Part shown: positions 44,620 through 55,663 of the stretch, piece by piece
Numbering within the stretch: the first letter of the stretch is position 1
Layout: each line of letters starts with the position of its first letter
Notes under the pieces: model-generated
Databases searched by the model: none
Seen by the model: only the letters and a program-made list of their open reading frames with translations
Told to the model about the DNA's origin: nothing
Assembly (NCBI RefSeq): GCF_901000735.1
Contig: NC_081541.1
Span: 33,064,060-33,128,059, forward strand
Direction: 5' to 3'
DNA length: 64,000 nucleotides
Source: Corylus avellana
Taxonomy: Eukaryota; Streptophyta; Magnoliopsida; Fagales; Betulaceae
Translations under genes and position numbers: made by a program

Positions 44620-47600
44620 ATATAAAAGCCTATTTGTGTTTATATTTAACCAAGGAGGGCAAAGACTTTTGGACTTTCTATTGATTCAGGTAGCCCAAAA
44701 GTATCTGGATTTACTTATTTTAAATTTATAAAAATAGTAAATTTAATCATAATTAATATTCTAATTATTTAAAAAAAAAAAAAAAAAAAATGAAAGATTA
44801 CCGTATATCATTGCTCGCTCGGTTTAGGTTGTGGGACACAAAATTCTAATAATACATTTACATATGTAATGAGAAGGCTCCTCTATTGGCCTATGGCTAT
44901 TGCCAATTGGCTTTGTTTAAGTGTTTTTGGATTTTTTTTTTTTTTTCATTTTTTGAAAAAATATTTTGATAAAAAAATTTAAATATATTTTTTTTTTGTT
45001 TTGGATTATTTGTTCTTAAGAAAAAAAAAAAAAAGAAGAAGAAGAAGAAGAAAACAAAGGTGAAACAAGAAGTTTTAATGAAGAAAGCCAATATTTATTA
45101 ATTTACTATTGATTGAAATAGGAAATGATGTTTAGAGTACTACAATTTTAACTACAAACCCCCTACAAAGTTATGTCGAAAACTTGTCAAATAAATTTAA
45201 TTGAATAGTGGCTGACGTTTGATGAGGTAAATGTTAAGTAAACTATCATGTCAACTTAAAAAAGGTTAGATGCTATAATTTTATCCAACCAGGCTAATGT
45301 TAGTCGATTATAAAAGACTTCAAATAAAAGTTATTACAACCCTAACAACACTCTAATAACAAATAATTATAAGGTTATAAGAAGAGGACGATAGGAAATT
45401 TTATTATTATTATTATTATTGGGATTGAATAAATAAAAAGCTGAAAATTCTGAGAAAATGAAATATCATGTGAAAACTTTGCAGTACGTTTGGCAGTTGA
45501 AAGTCATGACTTTGTTTATTGAAACTTGAAAGCATGCCAGGGAATATATATATATATTCTCAAGAAATAACAGTGTGATATTTTCTTTAAAAAAAAATAA
45601 AATAAAATTAATGTGATGGGGTCTTTTAACAACTTGAAAAAGAGATCTCAGCATTGATATTCATTATCGTTTATATAATGTGTTTTCTTTTTTAACCTAA
45701 TTATTTCACTCGAGCTATCAAAGAATCTTTGACAAAGATGGGTATTCAATACTATAATCATTATTACCAAATTGGTGTTGAATTTTTCTCTTGCTTTTAC
45801 GTGTTTCCCGGCCTTGTTTTGTTTTGGTGACACCGTAAATTGAAATCCTTTGTGGAGTTTTGTATATTCCACAAAATTCCACTGTGGTGTTCAAGTGATC
45901 ACCTTATTGTCATTGCAGTAATAAGCAGACTCTCTAATGGCTGTTTCAACACCGGCCCTTTACGGGAACTCTTTTCTTAAATTTTTATTCAATATACATT
46001 GAATTGGGTGATTTTATGACCAATTTGTATAACCTTTTCCATTATTAAATATAAAAAAAATTGGGCAAGTCAAGGGCTCCAACTGATAGACGTGTTGAAA
46101 TGTGCACTAAAGGCTAAAGCTCTTAACAAGTTAGAATAAGAGAGAGAACAAAACAAAGCAAAAAAGTAGAGGAGAAATTTATCCTCCAACTTGGAAAATT
46201 ACAATCGCATATATGGATCGTGATGTCCACGATTCCTGTGATTACCTCAGTACTGAAGTCATCCACAAAAATTATATATATAAGAAAAAAAAAAATGTTC
46301 AGAGTTCATTCGTGTGTTAATACAATATAATTTGCACGCCCGGAGTTTTTATTTGTTAAAAAAAATAATAATAATAATAATATGATGAATACACTCCGTG
46401 TGTTAATACAGTATAATTTTATGGTTAGCAGTGCGTAAGAAAACTAAAATTATTCTTATATTAAAAAATAATAATTTATATGATGAATGCACCAACTGCA
46501 TATAAAGAGATTTTAATACACATTTTTACAATCATTTACAATTTGGGTTAGCATATATTATAGGCCAATCCAACTTAACCATGTTCTTTACTACTTACAA
46601 GGATGAAAAAGTTAGACCATTAACCATGTAGCACAAGTGTAAAATATTTATAGTTAATGGTTGTTAATTCAAAAATAAAAATACATTTATACCATCATTA
46701 TTTATATTCCACATTCTTACATCCATGACATATATGTTATATATGGGGACGAAGATCAGGAGCAATAAGTTGCATGTATTATATGTAATACAAACAGTTC
46801 ATATAAAATAACAAGTAAACTTGTAAATCTCTTATCCGTCTAGCTGCAAGGATGGAGCTAGTTTTGAATTTGAGGGATCTAGGGCCAATTCTTTTTTTTT
46901 AAGGATCAATTGGCAAAAAATACTTCTTTTTTTTTTTTTTTTTGCCTTTCTTGTAATTTGGGGGGGACCAAGGCCATTGCCGGTCCCCCTCCTAAATCTG
47001 TCTCTGCATCTAGGCTATCCAACCGCCGTTGCCCTCTCACATTAACTCTTCAGTTTATTGAACAGTTAATTAATTGAATTTAAAAATAAAAAATAATATT
47101 AAAAACAGTGAGGATTAATTAATGCAATCCTTTCCTTGTTTTCTACTAAATCGAAGCTGGCAAAGTAAGATAGGATTTAGCAGCTTATGACAAGGGCTCA
47201 CGACGACTTGTCGGTTAGATAAACTACCAACTTATATATATATATATATGAGTCCTGATCATCATTAGACTAGAAAAATGCTAATGTTAGTCGACTTCTA
47301 TCTTATAACATTCAAGCATTCTGCCAAAATAGCAAAGCTAGAATATAATACAAACATGCCAAATCGACTGATTTAGGATAAGAATTTCCCAATATTACGT
47401 TAATTATTTGAATAACACAAAAATTTGGGAGCGCAAGAGAATATTAGGTTGTAGAGTTCACTTGTTTCGGGCAATTTAAAACGTAGAATTCACTTGTTTG
47501 GGTCAACCTTTCTCTTTTAGATAGTCAGAATCTCTGCATTATTCCACCAACCTAATAATAATAAAAGGATTTGAATATGTTGATTTGAACTTCAAAAGCC

Positions 47601-50420
47601 AAGTATTAGTTCTTAATAATTAAGAGACAATTATATATTTTTATTTGAAAGAGACTGATTATCTACAGGAAAATATGATTAGAATTTAGAAACCTATCAT
47701 GAGTTAAAGTCAGAATAGTACTCCTCCGAGCAACTTAATTAATTATATGATTGATTATCTACAAAGAATTAATATGCAATTAGAAACCCATGAGTTAAAT
47801 AAAGAAAGTCAAAATAATACTTCTTCAAACTTCAAAGCACCTGTATATCTATATTCCCCACTGATGGAGACGAACTGTTTTGAGATCTACATGTAAGAAA
47901 ATATAAAATAAGAATCTATAAGAATACACCAGAGAACTTCACAATCATATATTTATTTATTTTTCCCACCTTTTTATTTCTGTGATTTTCCTCCTTTCTC
48001 TTACAGCAAGTGAAACCAATCCACCCTTTAGAGGGAAATTCCAAATTCATTTTGTGAGAGGAGAAATGATTTTGAATTATGGTAATGTCATGCAAATCTG
48101 ATTAATTCAAAGATTGATTGAGATTATTACATCAGCATTATAAAATAAAAAATATAATTTTTAGCATTACTCTTTTTAAAAATGTAATTTAGCATTTAAT
48201 AAAACATGCCGCTTGTAAAAACAGTGCCTTAGAAATAAAAAAAAAAAATGTCGCGTTTTTAAATTGTTATTTTTTTCAAACACATTTTCAAAATGTTATA
48301 CGACTTTTTGTGATGGGTAATGCTACACACACTCTCACATCTGCGAACTCTTTTTCTCACACTCATAAGCGGATTTTAAAAACCATCGTTGAATTTATGA
48401 TAGATCTTTTTATATTTTAATCTGACAGTTGTTTTAAAAACCACTCATGAATGTGGAAAAAGTAAGAATATGTTTAACATTACTATTTGATTCATTTGCA
48501 GTCTTTTTTTTTTTTTTTTTTTTTTGCAAATCAACTATTAAATTTGTAAAAAAACCCGTTAATTTGCAAAAAAATAATAAAAAAAAAAAAGAACAGAAAT
48601 AGACAACAAACAGACCAAAAATGTGAAAAAAAATCATTTGTTTATGTACTTGGGGTTGAGAAATTCCCTCATGGTCGATTGGGAGGAGGAGCACCCGGGC
48701 CCCTAATGGTGGCATGATGTCAGGCATTTGAAATGCTGACAAAGCAAAAGAAAGATACTCCTATAAAAATATCAACAAAACTGTAAAAGAGTTGTAGATT
48801 TTGTCAAAGACAACACTTTTATTAATGTTTTTTTTTTTTTAAAAAAAAAAAGGACAACACTTTAATTGGGTTTCTTATTGCACGCGCACCTATAATTAGA
48901 TGGGTCCATCACGTTCCCCACAAAGAAAGCAATGCAAGCATGTGGAATTAAAACAGTTTAATTGGATGAGAAATATATAGTTGAACAAATACAACTGCCT
49001 CAATAATGATTTTGTTAATCAAATATATATGCAGCAGTGCTATTGTTGCATGTTTAAGCTAGCTCGTGAGCTAATAAGCCTGTACTAAAGATAATGAGAA
49101 AGTGAAGTAGCCATAGATTGAGCTTCCTTTCTATGCATGGTTCACTCCCAACATGCTTTAATAATGCTCTTCCTGCACCATGTAAAGTGAAAGTAGCAGG
49201 GGGGAAAAGTTTGCAAGAGACAACTTGTAGGCAACTCATGAGTGAACAAAACTGTGAGGAAAGGAAAATGTTTTAAGTAGGACAGTTTTTATTGTAATTT
49301 TCTTACAAATTGATTGTGTGACAATTTAAATAAGTGTCGTCTGATATAATATGAGGTAAATAAAAAATTTAATTGATTAGTGGATGACGTGACAATCTAC
49401 ATGAGTGTCATGTCAATTTATAAGAGACTTATACGTGTAGGAGAGAATATGGTCTCTCTCGACCTTTATCTGCTGCTTTTCTTTTTTCCTAAGCTGGAGG
49501 AGCCTTGGAATTTCTCACTATTCAAGCAATCATCTTAAATGAGCTCCAACCATACTCCCCAACTTTCCCAATATTCAAGGCTCAAGCAATCATCTTAATT
49601 TGTCGCATGTATAATGCCTCTCAAACCCGTGAGGACAGATTTGTAATTTGGTAACCTTAAAAGCTTCATAGGTGCCAAGGTTACATGTTAGAAAATTTAG
49701 AGAACTTATAAACCACTACAATGCATGATCATAGCATAACAAATGGAATATGTGAATGCAAATTTCCCCAAAAGAGCCTAAACATTCCGATCTATTATGT
49801 TTGATCGTCTTAATTCCTGAAAATTGGAGAAATAAAAGGTGAGCAGAAGGCTTGGCAAGTAACAATAATAGATTATTTCAATTGAAATATATGGTCTGGA
49901 GTAGAGGGTGTTGGGAGATTTGTAGTCAGCAAGTTTTTACAAAGAATACATTAAATATTAATATGTATACATATTTGAATACCACTCTTAACTCAAAATT
50001 TTAAGCTAATGGGAAGAGGAGGAAAACTAGAAGGTTTACCTTCCTCCTTAAGTAGGGGTGGCATTGTGTTTCTCAGAGAGAGAGAGAGAGAGAGAGAGAG
50101 ACGAGAGGATTGAGTGGCTCTTTTACTCAGCTTGGGTTCACTTAAGTATATAAATTACTCTTTTTCTTTATTTTTTTTAATATGGGACTCAACACTCATA
50201 AAGTGTACCACAATAGAGGGTTTACCAAACATTTAGTGGTTTAAGCTTAGGATCAGTAAACATTTCATGAAATTACGAGGTAATCCAACATATAAACAAG
50301 ACATCAAGACTAAGATTAAATGATGAATATGAGGAATCACCAACAAAACATTCTTTTTATATATATATTGGATATTATTGCTTCGGAGCCACGGCAGAAG
50401 CACATGGAAAAACGTTTACT
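44620..50420. other. Gene-poor AT-rich intergenic region
   Basis: Nearly 6 kb with many stops in all frames and no coding family signature. It holds (ATT)n at about 45401-45420, an (AAT)n run near 46363-46383, a diverged ~95-bp tandem pair at 47652-47830 ('tgattatctaca.., ..gagttaaa..gtca.aatagtact'), a MITE at 48310, and a (GA)n run at 50075-50101. Nothing else was recognised. Confidence 0.5.
48310..48487. mobile_element. MITE related to 17578 and 54130
   Basis: It starts GGGTAATGCTACACAC and ends AACATTACTATT, imperfect inverted ends. The interior 'ggattttaaaaaccatcgttgaatttatgatag' resembles the interior of the other copies. No clear target duplication was found. Confidence 0.6.
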
Positions 50421-50429
50421 TGGTAAAAT

Positions 50430-51240
50430 GAGTAGTGTTGGACTAAGTAAACCTTTTCTTTCTTTATTTATTCTTTCCCCCTATATCTCATCATGGCAAA
50501 AAGTATAATTCTTAATTAGTGGAATATCACATGATACTGATGCCCTAATCAAGTGATTGTTAGGGAGATTAGAGTCTTTTAGTCACACCGTTAAAACATC
50601 GCTCACATTTTCGATATCTTCTTAATATGGGACTCAATATTTGTACAACGACACATATATACTTGATAGTAATTAAAACCGGACCAACAATTTTGTTATG
50701 GGCCATGGCTTTATCCTTCTAGTCCCTGGTCCTAATCATGTAGTTACCAACCCTTAATTATAGAAGTCCTATTGTAGGGTCCTAGATATCAAAGGTTGAG
50801 CCCCTTGTGATCAAGAAAGTATCCTAGAAAATGCTTGATTAAATCCTGAAAAAACGTTAGTTAGGAGCACCATCATATAGCAATAGCAAAGGAAAGTAGT
50901 TGGATATTCTTTTCAAAGACAATTTTGGAGTAATTTCAATCAATTTTAGCTTAAGTTACATCATCCATGTGATTAACGATTAAGCAAAAACGTTAGTTGC
51001 TTGTGCGCTATCACTATAGTCACTTAATAAGTACAGTTTCATTTAGTAAGTAAGCTGTGTGAGATTTAACACCCATAAATATATTTATAAATCATTCACT
51101 CTATATGAGCTATTCATCTTTCCAATATAAGATTGAAATGTTAGGATTGTGTTTTAGAGGGACAAACATGCTTTTTTCACCTAAAAAGACGTTTCACCGA
51201 AGAAGGAAAAAAAAGGGTTGTTTGGTATACTTCCCAAAAA
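50430..51240. repeat. Tandem duplication, unit A
   Basis: Landmarks in order: 'agtaaaccttttctttctt' then 'tatatctcatcatggca' at 50445-50497; 'gggccatggctttatcctt' at 50700; 'gtcctagatatcaaaggttgag' near 50778; 'ggatattcttttcaaagac' near 50902; 'tttcaccgaagaaggaaaa' near 51192. The same order appears in 51660-53120. Noncoding. Confidence 0.75.
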
Positions 51241-51659
51241 GCGCGTTTTACCTCAAAAAAAAGCCAAAAATTGTGTTAAAGGAGAATCTTCAATTTGAAG
51301 CTTTTCTTAAAACACACTTCAAATCAAAAATGTCGGAGGCAATTTACGTGATCAAAATTGCACATTGTAAAAAAAATCCGTACAAATTTAACATAATTAT
51401 AACAATAGCACTATATATACATCTTTTCCCATGCCTCCTCGCTTGTGAATTTGGGAGTTGCGGAATCCCATCGTTTGTTTTTGATAGCTCCGAATTTGAA
51501 AACGAGTGACAATCACTGTGGTAAGTCAGATTTCTCCTTCAACTTTGTTGTTTTATTTTGTTCTTTGAATAGGTTTTGGGGGTTAGAGAGAGATAAATAG
51601 ATCTGATATCAATGACAAAAAACTTATTGGCCTAAGTGTTGATTGCATCAATTTGATGT

Positions 51660-51677
51660 TCAGTCAAGTAAACCTTT

Positions 51678-51709
<32 letters not shown>

Positions 51710-53120
51710 TTCCTGTTTTTCTCAACTTGGCGTCCTATATCTCATTATGGCAGTAACTAGTAAGTGTAATTCTTAGTGGAATATCCACATACTAGTGTAG
51801 TGATTAGAACTAAAGATGCTTCCTGCCGGAAAATGTCTTTATCATAGTTTCTTACAAATTTACGTGATAATATCTTAATGGTAAAACAAAATCAAGCAAT
51901 AAAATTTTACTGGTCAATTTAATTGTTAGGTGGCTAATTGAATTAGTGGGGTGAATTCTTATAACCATTTGTAAAAGATCTGAGAAACTTCACAAAGAAC
52001 CATTGAAATACCACGCAAATTTCAAAAATTCTCAGTTTTGAGAATACCTTTCAAATTTTAAAAACTTTCAATTTTATCATTAAATTTTCAATTTGATACA
52101 ATTTACCCCACTCTGTCAATTTTTTCCATTAAACCCTAATGGAAACCCTTAAAAAGATTAAATTACCCTTCGATCTTCATTTTTTGTTTGTTTGTTTTTT
52201 TTATTATTATTGAAGAAAAAAAAGGGGGGTCAAGGTCACCTTGTATTATTTTTTTTTATAATAACTTTATTTTTTATTTGAAATTAAGGGCAATTTTGAA
52301 ATTTTATAAAAAAGCCAAGATATAATGGTCATTTTATCACTTTTAACGTTTAAAAACTAACTGAGGGGGTACATTGCATTAAATTGAAAGTTCATGGGTG
52401 AAATTGAGAGTTTTTTAAATTCGGGAGGTCTTCTCCAAATGCAGATTTGTTCAATGGTTTAAAGTGAAGTGAAGTTCCCCTTAAAAGATTTGTAATACAA
52501 GCTGAAGTACTCCTAATAACTCTTTTTTTTTTTCTTTTTTTTTTTTCTTATAAGATGATTACTAATTCTAATTATTTAACTCGATCATTTCATCATGGGC
52601 CATGGCTTGATCCTTATAATCTCTGTTCCTAATCATATAGCCAACAACCTTAATAATGAACAACCGATTGTAGGTCCTAGATATCAAAGGTTGAGAGCCC
52701 CTTGTGAAGAAAGTATCCCTGAAAAATGCTGAAAATATTAGCAAAGGAAAGTGGTTGCATATTCTTTTCAAAGTCACTGTTGGGAGTGATGGTGATAATG
52801 TAGTGTAGTTGACTAATTTCAATCAATTCTAGCTTAAGTTACGCCATGGACAATGCTTTTAAAGAGATAATAATCAACTTCGATTCAATAAACTAACTTG
52901 AGACCATACCTTTAGGGAAACTTCCAACTTTGTAGCTGTCTTTTTATGTAAGTCAATTCATGTCCCATTTAATCAATTAGTATAATAAAGCTACACTTTC
53001 TTATTAATCCCCTAAAATCATCCATGGGGATCCTATGACACCTAATAAGGGTTCGGGACGAATGCGCTTTAATCATCTACAATGTCGTTTCACCGAAAAG
53101 AGAAAGTCGTTTGGTATATG
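51660..53120. repeat. Tandem duplication, unit B, carrying a Mutator-like insertion
   Basis: It carries the landmarks of unit A at 51666-51748, 52598, 52673, 52757 and 53089. It is longer because of the foldback element at 51982-52481, so that insertion postdates or is specific to this copy. A (TTTC)n run sits at 51675-51710. Confidence 0.75.
51982..52481. mobile_element. Nonautonomous Mutator-like foldback element
   Basis: A 500-bp element with inverted arms of about 170 bp. The left begins GAGAAACTTCACAAAG and contains 'accattgaa' and 'ttcaattt.at..aatttacccc'; the right ends with the reverse (..tggtttaaagtgaagtgaagttcccc). The target duplication is TAAAAGATCT / TAAAAGATTT (51972-51981, 52482-52491), one mismatch. 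No coding capacity. Confidence 0.78.
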
Positions 53121-54052
53121 ATATTAAAAAAAAAGTTGGCCTAAAACATAACATTGAATTTACAGAACAAACATGCAAAATCAAATCAGCTAATTCACCA
53201 ACAACTTACACCGACCCCTTAAACGACGTTAGAAATGGATAATATCTAGTTGATGTACTTTAGAGGAGTAAAATTATTTAAAAATTAGAATGATAATTTT
53301 ATTCCTCTTAAAAACGCTAACTAGATACTATAAATGAAATAGAGATGATCATATTCATTAACGCCATACACATTCCCTAATAGGTAATGGCATGGAAGGT
53401 CGGGCCTTGAAGTAAAGAAACGAGATTTGGGAGGGTTGTTTTGAAATAACTTCTTTTTCATTTTTTTGTCCCGTCTGTGGTTCATATGATGGCTTCTGTT
53501 TTTTATTCTCGGACAAGGCGATTAGATTGTAATTAAAATAAAATTGATTAGTTGTTTGGAGTAAAATAATAGTGTGAAGTTTGAGGTGGTCGCTCAGCAG
53601 TCAGCACTAGTGCTGCTCCACTTACTATAATTAACTATAAATATATAATTTTTTTTAATTATATAAACATTTAACTATACATATTTAAATATATTAACTA
53701 TATAATATACAACGTTAATTATAAATATATAAATAAACTTGATATATTTTAAATGATTTTTTTTTTGTTTTTATTTATTTTTATTTTTTTAAGTGGCTGA
53801 TATGAAATTAAACAAATTGCCCACTGCTTGGGCCAAATTCATTTCATGCCTAACCTCTCAACAAGAGCTCTTCTTTCTTTTAAGGAGCCATCATTCAGAT
53901 TTGGCCCAATCCAAAGCCCCATTTGAGCAAGGCCAGGTGGAAGAAGCTGGAACACTTTCTGGGAAATCTTTTGTAGAGCCCTAGTCCAGAATGGCCCAAT
54001 TAAAAGCCTCCATATGAACAAGGCTAAGAATGAAGGATCCAAGTTCGAATAA
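53121..54052. other. No gene recognised
   Basis: AT-rich DNA with a short more GC-balanced patch at 53800-54045. Overlapping 60-70 codon ORFs on both strands there have no recognisable family. They may be remnants of a repeat. Confidence 0.4.
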
Positions 54053-54129
54053 AACATTTGAGGGTAATGTTATTTAATAAATTATTATATAACTATCATA
54101 TAATTTGACAATTTAGGAGTGAAATTTAA

Positions 54130-54310
54130 GAGTAATATTATAAGTCTTCTTAGAGTCATCATAGGGTCATCCCAAATGTGATGTAGTTTTTAAAATTATC
54201 GTTGAATTTGAAATGAGATGTATTAAACTTTGATCTATTGGTGATTTTAAAAGTCACATCACATTTGGGATGACTTCAAGAGGACTTTAAGAAGACTTAG
54301 AACATTACTC
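54130..54310. mobile_element. MITE nested in the outer foldback
   Basis: Inverted ends GAGTAATATTATAAGTCTTC and GAAGACTTAGAACATTACTC extend inward over about 70 bp (gtcatcccaaatgtgatgt both ways). GAAATTTAA lies immediately left (54121-54129) and recurs at 54441-54449 beyond an adjoining SINE. This suggests a 9-bp target duplication later separated by the SINE. Confidence 0.78.
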
Positions 54311-54313
54311 GAA

Positions 54314-54418
54314 TTTTTTTTTGACATGTCCACACAAGGTGAGGGGGAGGGGGGATTCGAACTAGTGACCTCTGCTTCATAAGGTGTGATCCACAGCCGA
54401 TTGAGCTATCCCTTGGAG
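54314..54418 (-). mobile_element. tRNA-derived SINE, copy 2
   Basis: Same structure as 27085-27195: on the minus strand GGGATAGCTCAATCGGCTG (A box), AGTTCGAATCCC (B box), C-rich patch, and TGTGTGGACATGTCAAAA with a short A tail. It abuts the end of the MITE. Confidence 0.75.
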
Positions 54419-54603
54419 ACATGTCAAAAAAAATTTCAACGAAATTTAATCCTTTGATCAGTACATAATAATTATAAAAGGAAAAAAAAAATCAAAGACT
54501 AATTTTTACTATCACGTCATTTATTTTAGTTGTACGATAGTCATATAATAGTCTACTAAAAAAAAAAGGCTGTATGATAGTCATATAATAGTCTATTAAA
54601 TAA

Positions 54604-55639
54604 TTTTTTTGGCCTTTAAGGTGCTTGCCAACTATAAATTGTTTCAAGCCTTGTGAAACCTTAAGCCCTCCTCTAGAGCGCCACCGCCTCAGGGGAGGAG
54701 AGATGCCCGTTGCCTGCATCCCTCCTCCCTTCCTTGCTTCCCGATTTTTGTTTTAGGTTTGTTTCTGTCTTTGGTGTTTTATGTTCTATTGTACTCGTGT
54801 TCTCTCTCGGTGAGTACTGCTTTTGGGGGTTTTCACTCAAACTCTCCCCCTCCCTGTTTGTTTGTGTGTGCCACCGATTTCCTCCGCGTTCGCTTTGCTG
54901 CTCATCGCTCGCTGTCGGGTCTTTTCACGCGCCCCTCCTACGCCAAGCTTTTTGTGTCACCTTCCGCGGCGGTTTCCGGCCAGCTCGCGATCGGCCTCCT
55001 CCGGTTGCCGTGACCCGCTTTGAGTGTTTTTCGCATTTATTTTCATATTTTGTTGTTTTTCTGTTTTGTATTTCCTTTGAGTTTCCCTGCATTTGATTTT
55101 ATTTGCTGTAATTTCTTTTCCTGCATTAGTTTTATTGTTCCCTTTATTTCCCTGTATGGTTTTATTTATGCTTGTAATAAGGCTTTCTCTTCCTGCTTTA
55201 TTGCGCCCGGTTGCTGCCCGATATTACTAGTCCAAACCTTTGGGTTGTGGATGTGAAATTTATCTTGGCTTTCGAGTCGAGGAGGATGAGTATCGGCTTG
55301 TGAGTTTTGCTCTCAAAGCCGAGGAATAAGTATCGGCTTGGGGGTTTTGCTCTCAAGGCCGAGGAATAAGTATCGGCTTGGGGGTTTTGCTCTCAAGGCC
55401 GAGGAATAAGTGCTACCTATGCATTAGATGGTGTCTGTTTAATGCAGATCTGAGTTTTCAACCTGATATTTAGTCATAGGTTAGCGGATGCTGTGTTTTG
55501 GTTGATTTGGTCTGTTGTTGATGACTGTATCTTTAGCTTCAGCTATGATTTACTTCAGAGTTTTTTGCTCTGTTTGTAAGAGCTTTAGGCTCGCAACTTT
55601 TATCAATGAATGAATATGATATGTTTCAAAAAAAAAAAA
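54604..55639 (+). mobile_element. GC-rich poly(A) retroposon with 16-bp target duplication
   Basis: A 1.04-kb insertion bounded by an exact duplication of ATAGTCTATTAAATAA (54588-54603 and 55640-55655), ending in A13. Its first half is clearly richer in G+C than the surroundings (for example the patch near 54965-55015). The 3' end 'gtaagagctttaggctcgcaac..tcaatgaatgaa' looks like a LINE-type tail. No ORF resembles gag, endonuclease or RT, so it is a nonautonomous element mobilised by LINE machinery, or a 5' plus 3' LINE derivative. Confidence 0.82.
55279..55410 (+). repeat. 40-bp tandem repeat inside the retroposon
   Basis: Two identical 40-bp units (55321-55360, 55361-55400), a diverged 42-bp unit before them and a partial unit after. 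Each contains GTATCGGCTTG and TTTTGCTCTCAA. Confidence 0.9.
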
Positions 55640-55663
55640 ATAGTCTATTAAATAACATTATTC

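Larger units (their letters stand above)
54062..55663. mobile_element. Outer Mutator-like foldback element with three nested insertions
   Basis: It starts GGGTAATGTTATTTAATA and ends TATTAAATAACATTATTC. The left arm (54062-54103) pairs with the right arm, which is split into 54574-54603 and 55656-55663 by a later retroposon. AACATTTGA is repeated exactly at 54053-54061 and 55664-55672, a 9-bp target duplication. Removing the inner elements leaves a noncoding element of a few hundred bp. Confidence 0.8.

Noticed and set aside
49054..49239. 61-codon minus ORF with a hydrophobic C-terminus
   Set aside because: It is isolated and short, with no recognised family and no flanking gene structure.
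54314..54418. A tRNA gene, because of clear A and B box motifs
   Set aside because: No acceptor-stem or anticodon pairing can be formed, and the same unit recurs with a poly-A tail; it is a SINE.
54710..55256. Overlapping plus-strand ORFs in the GC-rich retroposon
   Set aside because: Three frames are open at once, as expected from GC-rich, stop-poor sequence, and none resembles LINE proteins.
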